A DNA stretch of 42,393 bases, from positions 1-42,393 of the forward strand of contig JBMNOA010000012.1 of NCBI GenBank assembly GCA_050942825.1, read 5' to 3'. The notes beneath the pieces were generated by a model, which was not told the DNA's origin, did no database searches, and saw only the letters and a list, made by a program, of their open reading frames with translations. This document shows, piece after piece, positions 31,815-39,521 of this stretch. A program made the position numbers and the translations under genes. How positions within the stretch are numbered: position 1 is the stretch's first letter; every line of letters begins with the position of its first letter. The stretch comes from CAYRML01 sp050942825. GTDB taxonomy: Bacteria > Bacillota > Dehalobacteriia > UBA4068.

Positions 31815-33454
31815 TCCACTATATATGTAAATACACACCCGTAGAGCTTTTTGCCGGTTTTTGGGAAAAATGCCTGCTTTTTAAACCGGCTCCCCAAGGT
31901 CTTGCAGATGCAGATAAGCTGGTTCATCCCAATATTTGTAGTTTTAGCAGGGCCTTACTGCAAGATTCTATGCAGAACGGTTCGACTCTGGTGTTTACTG
32001 ATTGTTGTGATTCCATGCGCCGTATTTACGATATCATTAAGCAGCACAATGGCAATGCTTATTGGCTGAATTTGCCCCATAAACAGGATCAATGCAGTAA
32101 ATTACTTTATAAAAATCAACTTCTTATGCTTATTAAAGAGTATGAGCTGAAAACAGGAAAGAATTTTGACTGTGATAAATTCCGCTCTGCCTTTGACACT
32201 GATGATAGAAATAATGCTACAGCATATATCAGTATTATGGGGGCCAGAGTCAGCGATGAATTGCTAAATAATATTGCTGATTTGTCCCCCTTACCTGTCG
32301 TAAATAATACCTGTACAGGTATAAGAAAAATTGGACACCCGCCTCAAACTGATGATCTGGATGAGTTAATGATTTGGTATGCGGGTGAGCTCCTTTCACA
32401 GACTGCTTGTATGCGGATGGAAGATGTTTTTTCACGCAGGGTATTGACACAAGATCCTAATCTAAAGGGCATCATTTATCATACAGTAAAATTTTGTGAT
32501 TATTACGGCTTGGAGTATGCTGATTTAAAAAACAAACTGCATATTCCTTTAGTGAATATTGAAACAGACTGGATGCAACAAAACAAGGGGCAAATTATGA
32601 CTCGTTTGCAGGCCTTTTTTGAAACCTTGTGTCATAAAAAGCTCTTCATAGAGGAGAAAAAGAATGTGAATATTACTCAAAGCGATTATACGGCAGGCAT
32701 AGACATCGGCTCTACCACAACTAATGTTGTCATACTAAAGGGAGGTAAAAAGCTGGTTTCTGCGTTGGTGATACCAACAGGCACCAAAGGCTCCAGCAGT
32801 GCCGAAAGAGCCTTTTATCAGGCTATTGAAATGGCAGGTATTTCAGAACAGCACATAGCCAATACTGTTACCACAGGATATGGCCGTGCTAATATTACTT
32901 TTAGAGGCAAAGACGTAACAGAAATCACCTGTCATGCTAAAGGAGCTTATTTCCTAGATCCCGCCGTGCGTACTGTAATCGATATCGGAGGGCAGGATAG
33001 CAAGGTTATCCGTCTTACCAGCAGTGGTGAGGTCAAGGATTTTGTCATGAATGATAAATGCGCCGCTGGTACAGGCCGTTTTTTGGAAATGATGGCCCAT
33101 TCTCTGGGGCTTGATCTTGCTGCCATGAGTACTCAGGGCCTTAAATGGGGTGAGGAAATCACCATCTCCAGCATGTGTTCGGTATTTGCGGAATCGGAGG
33201 TAGTTTCACTTTTGGCTGATAATAAAAGAATTGAGGATATTATTCACGGATTGAATAAATCCGTAGCATCCAGGATTTTTTCCTTAATAAAAAGATTGGG
33301 TATGCAAGGCCGATATATGATGACCGGTGGCGTGGCGCAAAATGCCGGTGTGGTCAAAGAAATAGAGAGTATGCTGGGTAAAAAAATAATTATACCGCAA
33401 CAGCCGGAAATCTGCGGAGCCTTGGGAGCAGCTCTTATCGCAGCGGGTGATTAG
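31811..33454 (+). CDS. Fusion of HgdB-like component and BadF/HgdC-type activator ATPase
   Basis: This 547-residue protein has two parts. Residues ~1-285 are a second, shorter D-component-like domain: HYICKYTPVELFAGF near the start, TDCCDSMRR (~75), and GQIMTRLQAFFETL (~260) marking its end. Residues ~292-547 are a complete activator ATPase of the BadF/BadG/HgdC type: GIDIGSTTTNVVIL, VITTGYG-type loop near 350, DIGGQDSKV, KCAAGTGRFLEMMA (Cys417), SSMCSVFAESEVVSLL (Cys456), and GGVAQNAGV. The two cysteines, 39 residues apart, are those that bridge the [4Fe-4S] cluster in the activator dimer. The protein would use ATP to raise electrons from ferredoxin to very low potential and pass them to its partner. 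Confidence 0.88.
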   Translation: MIHYICKYTPVELFAGFWEKCLLFKPAPQGLADADKLVHPNICSFSRALLQDSMQNGSTLVFTDCCDSMRRIYDIIKQHNGNAYWLNLPHKQDQCSKLLYKNQLLMLIKEYELKTGKNFDCDKFRSAFDTDDRNNATAYISIMGARVSDELLNNIADLSPLPVVNNTCTGIRKIGHPPQTDDLDELMIWYAGELLSQTACMRMEDVFSRRVLTQDPNLKGIIYHTVKFCDYYGLEYADLKNKLHIPLVNIETDWMQQNKGQIMTRLQAFFETLCHKKLFIEEKKNVNITQSDYTAGIDIGSTTTNVVILKGGKKLVSALVIPTGTKGSSSAERAFYQAIEMAGISEQHIANTVTTGYGRANITFRGKDVTEITCHAKGAYFLDPAVRTVIDIGGQDSKVIRLTSSGEVKDFVMNDKCAAGTGRFLEMMAHSLGLDLAAMSTQGLKWGEEITISSMCSVFAESEVVSLLADNKRIEDIIHGLNKSVASRIFSLIKRLGMQGRYMMTGGVAQNAGVVKEIESMLGKKIIIPQQPEICGALGAALIAAGD

Positions 33455-33459
33455 TATAA

Positions 33460-33495
33460 AAAAACAGGGAGCCCAATGGGCTGGCCCTGTTTTTT
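33460..33495. terminator. Bidirectional terminator between the reductase pair and the helicase
   Basis: The AAAAACAGGG/CCCTGTTTTT outer stem with an inner GCCC/GGGC helix is flanked by A- and T-runs on both sides. Confidence 0.8.
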
Positions 33496-33508
33496 ATCTG
33501 TATGAAGC

Positions 33509-34669
33509 TTATAAAATAGCTACCTGAGCTTGTTTCGGCTGGGAAAATTTATCCAGTCGTAGGGGCGATATTTGTGATTTGGTGGATTTTATGATTTCTT
33601 GCAGACACCTTTTATCCTTATTGTTAGCTACAAAAGTATAAGATGCGCCTTTTTTTTGGGCGCGGCCGGTACGTCCGATACGGTGTATATAATATTCTGA
33701 TTCATACGGGATATCATAATTGAATACGGCATCCACATCATCGACATCAATTCCTCTGGAAGCCACATCAGTGGCTACCAAAATATTAAGCCTGCCTTTT
33801 CTAAAAGAATTCAAGACCCTTTCGCGAATGCTTTGTCTTATATCGCCGTGTATGCAATCGACCTTATATCCTTTATATCTTAAAGAATTGGTCAGCCAGC
33901 TTACTTTATCTTTGGTATTGCAGAATATTATGGCTCTTTTATAACCTTTTTTCTCCATTATTAAGGATATAGCAGCCGTTTTTTCACTCTCGGAGGATTT
34001 AATACTGTATTGAATGATATGGGGTTTGTTCTTTTTATCCTCGGGGATTGTTACTTTGACGGCCTCATTTTGATAATTCATAGCGATCGTTTTGACTTCC
34101 TGAGAAATGGTTGCCGATAAAAGAGCTAGATTTTTTCTGTGCGGAACCAAATCAAGTATTTGCGTAACATCTTTATAAAACCCCATATCGACCATACGGT
34201 CAGCTTCATCAAGCACAGCAGTTCTAACCCCGTGTAACTTTATGGTTCTGCGGTTGAGATGATCGAGCAAACGGCCCGGTGTAGCGACGATTATTTGCGG
34301 TCGTCTTTTCAAGGCTCTGATTTGCACATCGATCGGTTGACCGCCGTAAATGCTTAATATTCTAATACCTCGCTTATATTCAACAAGGCTTCTGATCTCA
34401 CAGCATATTTGGATGGCCAGCTCACGGGTAGGGGCTAGTATCAATGCTTGTATCCGTTGATCATCGAGGTCGATATGCTCGATAATTGGAATAGCAAAGG
34501 CTAGTGTTTTGCCGGTGCCGGTAGGTGCTTTGGCAATTATATCCTGCCAATTAAGCAGTGGCGGGATAGTATCGGCCTGTACTGATGTAGCGCATCTATA
34601 GTCCTTTTTGTTGAGTGCGTTCATGATGGCGGAGGATAGATGCATTTGTTCAAATTTGGTTGTTTTCAT
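33509..34669 (-). CDS. DEAD-box RNA helicase
   Basis: This is a 386-residue minimal DEAD-box helicase. It shows a Q-motif (FEQMHLSSAIMNAL, then TSVQADTIPPLL), motif I APTGTGKT, PTRELAIQ, TPGRLLDHL, motif II DEADRM, motif III SAT, and in the second RecA domain FCNTKDKVSWL, VATDVASRGIDV and HRIGRTGR. No long RNA-binding C-terminal domain is present; the end is only a short basic tail. Likely roles are ribosome assembly or RNA turnover, perhaps in the cold. The start codon follows AAGAGGAAAC. The 430 bases upstream hold a terminator, a zinc-ribbon pseudogene and a promoter on this strand, so the helicase may now depend on read-through. Confidence 0.93.
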   Translation of the reverse strand: MKTTKFEQMHLSSAIMNALNKKDYRCATSVQADTIPPLLNWQDIIAKAPTGTGKTLAFAIPIIEHIDLDDQRIQALILAPTRELAIQICCEIRSLVEYKRGIRILSIYGGQPIDVQIRALKRRPQIIVATPGRLLDHLNRRTIKLHGVRTAVLDEADRMVDMGFYKDVTQILDLVPHRKNLALLSATISQEVKTIAMNYQNEAVKVTIPEDKKNKPHIIQYSIKSSESEKTAAISLIMEKKGYKRAIIFCNTKDKVSWLTNSLRYKGYKVDCIHGDIRQSIRERVLNSFRKGRLNILVATDVASRGIDVDDVDAVFNYDIPYESEYYIHRIGRTGRAQKKGASYTFVANNKDKRCLQEIIKSTKSQISPLRLDKFSQPKQAQVAIL

Positions 34670-34706
34670 ATGTTTCCTCTTAAATTTTTATTTTTCTAAA
34701 AAGCAA

Positions 34707-34733
34707 GGAGAAAGCCTCTCTAAAGCTCTCTCC
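34707..34733 (-). terminator. Terminator-like hairpin after the zinc-ribbon pseudogene
   Basis: Read on the minus strand, GGAGAGAGC pairs with GCTTTCTCC (one G-T pair) and is followed by TTGCTTTTT. It lies between the pseudogene and the helicase and may limit read-through. Confidence 0.55.
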
Positions 34734-34744
34734 TAAAAGTTCGG

Positions 34745-34919
34745 TTAATCTGCTGTAGAAATTATATCTTGATTTCTTTTTCTTTTATTTGCTCTGCGGC
34801 AATCCTAGTAATGAACGGACTCATTATCAAAACCTTTTCTTTATATAACTCTTGTTCACCCACGGTGAAGACAAAGTAAGCGCCGCAATCTTTCATATGA
34901 TGTTTTTATCAGTGATCAT
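34745..34919 (-). pseudogene. Zinc-ribbon domain protein, inactivated by two frameshifts and a stop
   Basis: Read on the minus strand from ATG 34919 (8 bases after AAGGAG), the frame gives MITDKNII and then hits TGA. Shifting by one base continues KDCGAYFVFTVGEQELYKE, and shifting again gives GFDNESVHY, a TAG stop, then DCRRANKRKRNQDI to a TAA at 34747-34745. Joined, this is the short zinc-ribbon protein family (CxDCG.EFVFT.GEQ.FY.EKGF.NEP.RC..CR) common in Clostridia. Two single-base deletions (one in ATATG/AAAG, one in GAAAAGG) restore a 58-codon gene of normal length: 175 plus 2 bases is 177. One zinc-ligand cysteine position now reads Tyr. No intact copy is in the window. Confidence 0.8.
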
Positions 34920-35028
34920 TTAAAAAACTCCTTAATTAAAAATTTGGATAAACTTTTCGATCAGCCTCTCCAAATAAAATTAAAGAGCTTAAAAGCAAGA
35001 AAAATCCCTTTGTTATTTTAACTTTATC

Positions 35029-35057
35029 AGTATACCATATTTTATAAAAAAACACAA
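35029..35057 (-). promoter_or_regulatory. Promoter for the pseudogene-helicase transcript
   Basis: On the minus strand TTGTGT (35057-35052) and TATACT (35034-35029) lie 17 bp apart. Transcription would start near 35022, about 100 bases before the pseudogene start. Confidence 0.6.
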
Positions 35058-35105
35058 GAATATTTATTTATGATAAAGTATTCCATGTTGTGATTAACTA
35101 AATTA

Positions 35106-36188
35106 TTAATTTTTACTAAGAGCGATTTCCGTTTCGCTAATCAATTCATCTATAAGTTCTTTGACAGAAATTATTTTGTTCACCCTGTAGGCATTACTAC
35201 CCATAAAAACCACGCCCTCATCGACGTTACCTTTGGCGGAATTGATCAGTGCCTTTGAAATACAATAGGGTGCTTTATGGTGGTCGCAACCGATCAGACA
35301 TTGGTAGCAATCATGTATTTGACCGCCCGAGGCGGTTACTTTTTTGATAAACTTGTTATTTAATGCTCTGCCGGGCATACCAACAGGACTTTTTATGATA
35401 GTGATATCATCTTTTTGGGCTTGTAGATAAGCATTCTTGAAATTGTCATTTATATCACATTCATTTGTGCAAACAAAACGGGTTCCCATCTGCACCCCGC
35501 TTGCACCAGCCATTAGATATTTTGTAATATCTGAACCGTTATAAATACCTCCAGCTGCAACAACTGGAATATTTCTGTAAAACTTTTCTTCAAAAGGTTT
35601 AACTACTTCAATAACTTCTTTTATGATATCCATTAGGGTAGGCTTATTGGGGTCTTTTAGTATTTCTGCGGAAAACCCCAAGTGTCCACCGGCTTCCGGT
35701 CCTTCGACTATGACCATATCGGCACATTTTTGATAATGATTTTCCCAATATCTTAGTAATACTTTAGCAGCTTTAGCTGATGATACGATAGGTGCGATAC
35801 GGGTGTTAAAGCCTTTGACAAATTCAGGTAGTTTGGTCGGCAACCCGGCGCCGGAAATGATTATATCAACGCCTTCTTTAGCTGCGGCGTAAGCCATTTC
35901 ACCATAATTGTTTATAGCTACCATTAAATTAATGCCGATGATACCTGTAGGAGCTGTCTCTCTTGCTTTTCTTATTTCGCTTTTTAAAGCGCGCAAATTT
36001 GCAGACAGCGGATCGGTATCATAGTCAGGTTCTCGGTATCCCATACCTACCCCTGCAATTACCCCTACACCTCCTTGGTTTGCTACAGCAGATGCCAGTC
36101 TGGATCCTGAGATACCTACGCCCATAGCCCCTTGTATAAGAGGAATTTTTACTATAAGACCGCCTATATTAAGTTCTGGAATTTTCAT
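35106..36188 (-). CDS. Nitronate monooxygenase/FabK-family flavoprotein with C-terminal cysteine cluster
   Basis: This is a 360-residue FMN-binding TIM barrel of the 2-nitropropane dioxygenase/NPD family. It shows PLIQGAMGVGIS at the start, GINLMVAI, EGPEAGGHLG (~165), VVAAGGIYNGSDITKYLMAGASGVQMGTRF-type phosphate-binding loops (~225-255), and KSPVGMPGRA. The family includes nitronate monooxygenases and enoyl-ACP reductase FabK. A CxxCxxxCx7C cluster (Cys294, 297, 301, 309; CYQCLIGC then APYC) in the C-terminal part is absent from the classic enzymes and suggests an Fe-S or metal site, as in an anaerobe-specific subfamily. The substrate is unknown. Start at 36188, with AGGT about 7 bases upstream. 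Confidence 0.85.
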   Translation of the reverse strand: MKIPELNIGGLIVKIPLIQGAMGVGISGSRLASAVANQGGVGVIAGVGMGYREPDYDTDPLSANLRALKSEIRKARETAPTGIIGINLMVAINNYGEMAYAAAKEGVDIIISGAGLPTKLPEFVKGFNTRIAPIVSSAKAAKVLLRYWENHYQKCADMVIVEGPEAGGHLGFSAEILKDPNKPTLMDIIKEVIEVVKPFEEKFYRNIPVVAAGGIYNGSDITKYLMAGASGVQMGTRFVCTNECDINDNFKNAYLQAQKDDITIIKSPVGMPGRALNNKFIKKVTASGGQIHDCYQCLIGCDHHKAPYCISKALINSAKGNVDEGVVFMGSNAYRVNKIISVKELIDELISETEIALSKN

Positions 36189-36217
36189 GTTTATACCTCA
36201 TATTGTACTTTGATTAT

Positions 36218-36226
36218 ATTATAACA
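36218..36226 (-). promoter_or_regulatory. Extended -10 promoter of the NPD gene
   Basis: Minus strand TGTTATAAT (36226-36218) is an extended -10. No good -35 is seen 17 bp upstream. It lies about 30 bases before the start codon. Confidence 0.5.
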
Positions 36227-36584
36227 TATTTTACAGGAATATTTTTACTATTTTTTATTGTTTTTATTCCAATGATATAAAATTATGATCTAATATTGTA
36301 TTTTTGGCCATTACATCAGAATTAATATTCATAAGTAAATAAAGTGATGAAGTGCAATTTCCTTATTTGTTCGTTATTATTAATGATTAATATTTAGTAA
36401 AATAATTTAAACCGTTATTTCACTGCTGTTTCATCTCTTACCACCCGCCCCTGCCTCGATTGACTCTCATCATATATCACAAATTTTTATAATTTTTAAG
36501 GCACTCCATTTGTAGTTAAAAATAATAAATAAAAAAAAATTATTAATAGAGTTGTCTTAAAATTTATGGAAAATTAAATAATCG
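36227..36584. other. AT-rich gap between NPD and the persulfide reductase
   Basis: No gene is seen. The region is very AT-rich except for a short GC-rich island around 36440-36472 (CCACCCGCCCCTGCC within it). On the minus strand the island contains a 10-codon frame MRVNRGRGGW with no ribosome site. It could be a decayed relic; it is not called as a gene. Confidence 0.4.
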
Positions 36585-36625
36585 GTGACTTAATCACTTT
36601 TTAGTTTTAATGTTGATGATATAAT
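36585..36625 (+). promoter_or_regulatory. Promoter of the persulfide reductase with a Crp/Fnr-like dyad
   Basis: TATAAT at 36620-36625 has no -35 consensus. The -35 region is instead overlapped by the dyad GTGA-CTTAA-TCAC (36585-36597), whose centre is 29 bases from the -10. That is the position of a class II activator site (about -41). Spacing of the half-sites is 5, not the 4 or 6 usual for Fnr or Crp sites, so the match is imperfect. Confidence 0.45.
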
Positions 36626-36690
36626 ATGTGTAAATAATTTATAATATTTTTAATTTTTTGCTTAAAAGGGTATGAAAGGTGGTACTGGCC

Positions 36691-39141
36691 ATGAGTAAAA
36701 TACTTATCGTGGGTGGTGTTGCGGGAGGCGCATCAGCGGCGGCTCGTTTACGCAGGCTTGATGAAAAAGCACAAATAGTGCTGTTTGAGAGGGGAGAATT
36801 CATATCCTTTGCTAATTGCGGTCTTCCTTATCATATCAGTGATACTATACCCGACAAAGATTCTCTGATCCTTGAGCTGCCCGAGGACTTTAATAAGCGC
36901 TTTAATGTCGATGTGCGGATATTTTCAGAAGTTACGGCTATCAATAGGCAAAACAAAACTGTAGCAGTCAAAAATCATCAAACGGGTGAAACTTATGGCG
37001 AAAGCTATGATAAAATAATTCTTTCGCCGGGAGCCAGGACCTTTTATCCCAATGTAGAAGGCCTTGATAATGATAAGGTATTTACTTTAAGAAATATTCC
37101 CGATACTTATCGTATCAAAGATTATATCCAGCAGAAAAAGCCCCGGAGCGTTATTGTGGTAGGGGGCGGCTATATAGGTATGGAAATGGCCGAGAATTTA
37201 CATGATGCCGGTCTTGATGTTACCATAGTGGAGTTTGCCGATCATGTTATTGGATCTCTTGATTATGATATGGCTTGTGATGTACATAATCATATACGTC
37301 AAAAAGGTGTCAAATTGATTTTAAATGATGGAGTACAAGCTATTTCTGAATCTTCTGACGGACTGGTGGTAAAATTAGGTCTCAGTGAGCTCCTGACCGA
37401 TATGGTCGTATTGGCGGTTGGTGTCACCCCGGAAAGTTCTCTGGCCCAAGAGGCCGGACTTAAAGTAAACGCCCGCGGTGCCATTATTGTCGATGAATAT
37501 ATGCGTACCTCTGATGAAAATATTTTTGCTGTTGGTGACGTAGTAGAGATCACGAATTTTGTTACAGGTGAACAAGGCTATATCCCTTTAGCAGGGCCTG
37601 CTAATAAACAGGGCAGAATAGCTGCGGATAATATCTGCGGTCTGAATAGTACTTACAGAGGAACTCAAGGTACGAGTATCTTAAAATGTTTTGATCTTAC
37701 TATTGCTACCACAGGCATAAATGAAGATAAGGCCAAAAAGCTGAGCTTAAATTATGAAAAACCCTTCTCTTATTCGCCGTCTCATGCTTCTTATTATCCC
37801 GGTTCAGTCAATATGTCCCTAAAAATTATTTTTGATAAAGAAAACGGTAAGCTGCTGGGCGCACAAATTGTTGGTTTTGGTGGTGTAGATAAACGTATAG
37901 ATGTTTTAGCCACTGCTATCAGAGCAGGCATGACCGTTTATGATTTAACGAGATTGGAGCTTGCTTATGCACCGCCTTATTCTTCTGCTAAAGATCCTAT
38001 AAATATGGCAGGCTTCAATGCCGAAAATTTTTTAACAGGTAAAGTAAAGATCTTTCATTGGCATGATGTACAAAATTTGCCCCGTGACGGTAGTGTGACC
38101 TTGCTTGATGTGAGAACTGATCTGGAATTTGCAGAGGGCTCTATAGAAGGTTTTATCAATATTGCTGTGGATGATCTGAGAGACAATCTCCACAAATTAG
38201 ATAAAACTAAACCTGTTTATGTAATTTGTCAAATAGCCGTGCGCGGTTATATTGCTTGCCGTATCTTATCAGGAAACGGATTTGATTGTTATAACCTTTC
38301 TGGTGGATATCGGCTTTATGATGGTATTTTTGGCGATTATACCAAAGAGCAAGGAGTGATAGATATCGAAAAGGAAAGCATGTTTCCCACTCAGTCATTA
38401 AAAGATACAGCTATAGCTTCTGCAACGATTAAGATCAATGCTTGCGGGTTGCAATGTCCGGGTCCAATCATGAAATTATCTGAGGCTATCAAAAATGCTG
38501 CCGATGGGGATGTTATTGAAATAAAGACCAATGATCCGGCCTTTGCTGCCGACGCAGAAGCTTGGAGCAGGCGGACAGGAAATACTTTTATGGGAGTTCA
38601 TTCCGAAAAGGGACTTTATACCGCTATGATAAAAAAGGGCGGAGTTTTATACTCTAATACCAGCTCTGAAGGGCATAAAAAAAATATCATTGTTTTTTCC
38701 GGTGATTTGGATAAGGCAATCGCCTCCTTCATCATCGCCAATGCGGCAGCTGCTATGGGACGCAAGGTTTCTATGTTCTTTACTTTTTGGGGGCTCAATA
38801 TCCTGAGGAAACCCGAAAAAATACCGGTGAAAAAAGATTTTATGAGTGGTATGTTTAGCTCGATGATGCCCAGAGGGAGCAAGAAACTCGCCCTTTCCAA
38901 AATGAATATGGGCGGAATGGGTGCCAAAATGATCCGCAAGGTTATGAAAGATAAAAATGTGGATAGCCTGGAAAGCCTCATCGAAGCTTCTATAAAAAAC
39001 GGTGTTGAGCTGGTTGCCTGTACCATGAGCATGGATGTTATGGGCCTTTCAATGGAAGAGTTGATATATGGTGTCAAGCCCGGTGGTGCTGCTGCTATGT
39101 TGGCTCATGCTGAAGAATCAGATATGTCCCTTTTTATTTAA
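36691..39141 (+). CDS. CoA-disulfide/persulfide reductase fused to rhodanese, TusA and DsrE2 domains
   Basis: This 816-residue cytoplasmic protein has four domains in order. (1) A flavin CoA-disulfide reductase-like module ~1-450: FAD loop VGGVAGGASAAARLRR, the redox Cys43 in SFANCGLPY exactly as in CoADR, an NAD loop VVGGGYIGMEMAE, and FAVGDVVEI. (2) A rhodanese ~460-545 with Cys513 in VICQIAVRG. (3) A TusA domain ~580-655 with CGLQCPGP (Cys585, Cys589). (4) A DsrE/F-like DsrE2 domain ~665-816 with Cys777 in CTMSMDVMGL. The set of cysteines suggests passing of sulfane sulfur between domains and reduction of CoA- or protein-bound persulfides with NAD(P)H. The start is ATG 36691, 8 bases after GAAAGGTGG; an upstream GTG at 36679 overlaps that site. 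Confidence 0.9.
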   Translation: MSKILIVGGVAGGASAAARLRRLDEKAQIVLFERGEFISFANCGLPYHISDTIPDKDSLILELPEDFNKRFNVDVRIFSEVTAINRQNKTVAVKNHQTGETYGESYDKIILSPGARTFYPNVEGLDNDKVFTLRNIPDTYRIKDYIQQKKPRSVIVVGGGYIGMEMAENLHDAGLDVTIVEFADHVIGSLDYDMACDVHNHIRQKGVKLILNDGVQAISESSDGLVVKLGLSELLTDMVVLAVGVTPESSLAQEAGLKVNARGAIIVDEYMRTSDENIFAVGDVVEITNFVTGEQGYIPLAGPANKQGRIAADNICGLNSTYRGTQGTSILKCFDLTIATTGINEDKAKKLSLNYEKPFSYSPSHASYYPGSVNMSLKIIFDKENGKLLGAQIVGFGGVDKRIDVLATAIRAGMTVYDLTRLELAYAPPYSSAKDPINMAGFNAENFLTGKVKIFHWHDVQNLPRDGSVTLLDVRTDLEFAEGSIEGFINIAVDDLRDNLHKLDKTKPVYVICQIAVRGYIACRILSGNGFDCYNLSGGYRLYDGIFGDYTKEQGVIDIEKESMFPTQSLKDTAIASATIKINACGLQCPGPIMKLSEAIKNAADGDVIEIKTNDPAFAADAEAWSRRTGNTFMGVHSEKGLYTAMIKKGGVLYSNTSSEGHKKNIIVFSGDLDKAIASFIIANAAAAMGRKVSMFFTFWGLNILRKPEKIPVKKDFMSGMFSSMMPRGSKKLALSKMNMGGMGAKMIRKVMKDKNVDSLESLIEASIKNGVELVACTMSMDVMGLSMEELIYGVKPGGAAAMLAHAEESDMSLFI

Positions 39142-39157
39142 GACTAATGCCAATATA

Positions 39158-39187
39158 AAAGCTGTCTGCTGGCAAGCAGGCAGCTTT
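39158..39187 (+). terminator. Hairpin after the persulfide reductase
   Basis: AAAGCTG.CTGC pairs with GCAG.GCAGCTTT across a 6-base loop. The T-run is absent (TTTGAAAC follows), so termination may be weak and the ferredoxin could be partly cotranscribed. Confidence 0.5.
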
Positions 39188-39265
39188 GAAACTTTATTAC
39201 TGAAAAAAAGCAATTGTTTATAGTAATATCTAGATAACTAATAAGTAAATAAGGAGATGTTTTTT

Positions 39266-39451
39266 ATGAGTATTAAAATTATACATCATCGCTGCCCGCA
39301 AAATCATCCTTGTCCCTCAGTAAAGATCTGCCCTACCAATGCCTTGCTGCAAAAAGGCTTCAAAGCACCGACAGTTGATCAAGATAAATGTATTAATTGT
39401 GGCAAATGTAGCAAATATTGTCCTAAGGGAGCCATTATTTCCCAATCCTAA
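39266..39451 (+). CDS. Small 2[4Fe-4S] ferredoxin-like protein
   Basis: This is a 61-residue protein. The first cluster motif is irregular (CPQNHPCPSVKICPTNAL; Cys-x5-Cys-x5-CysP) and the second is canonical (CINCGKCSKYCPKGA). The type with a CPQNH start is common in Clostridia next to flavin oxidoreductases. The first motif shows only three cysteines, so it may hold a [3Fe-4S] cluster or use another ligand. It likely serves as an electron carrier for the upstream reductase. The start is ATG 39266, 9 bases after AAGGAG; an in-frame ATG at 39257 touches that site. Confidence 0.88.
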   Translation: MSIKIIHHRCPQNHPCPSVKICPTNALLQKGFKAPTVDQDKCINCGKCSKYCPKGAIISQS

Positions 39452-39494
39452 TCATCAGTTTACTTTTCAATTACTCATTAATTATGTATTTAAT

Positions 39495-39521
39495 TTAAAA
39501 AGCTCTAACAGAGCTTTTTAA
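39495..39521. terminator. Bidirectional terminator at the 3' end of the Crp/Fnr gene
   Basis: The 11-bp stem TTAAAAAGCTC/GAGCTTTTTAA has a TAACA loop that contains the Crp/Fnr gene stop codon. T-runs lie on both strands, so it serves the convergent ferredoxin and regulator genes. Confidence 0.7.

Noticed and set aside
30543..33454. Glutamate or lactate fermentation operon (hgdAB/lcdAB)
   Set aside because: No CoA-transferase, dehydrogenase or acyl-CoA genes are adjacent, and the activator is fused, so a specific acyl-CoA substrate is not claimed.
36227..36584. Small genes in the 360-base AT-rich gap
   Set aside because: Only very short frames without ribosome sites were seen.
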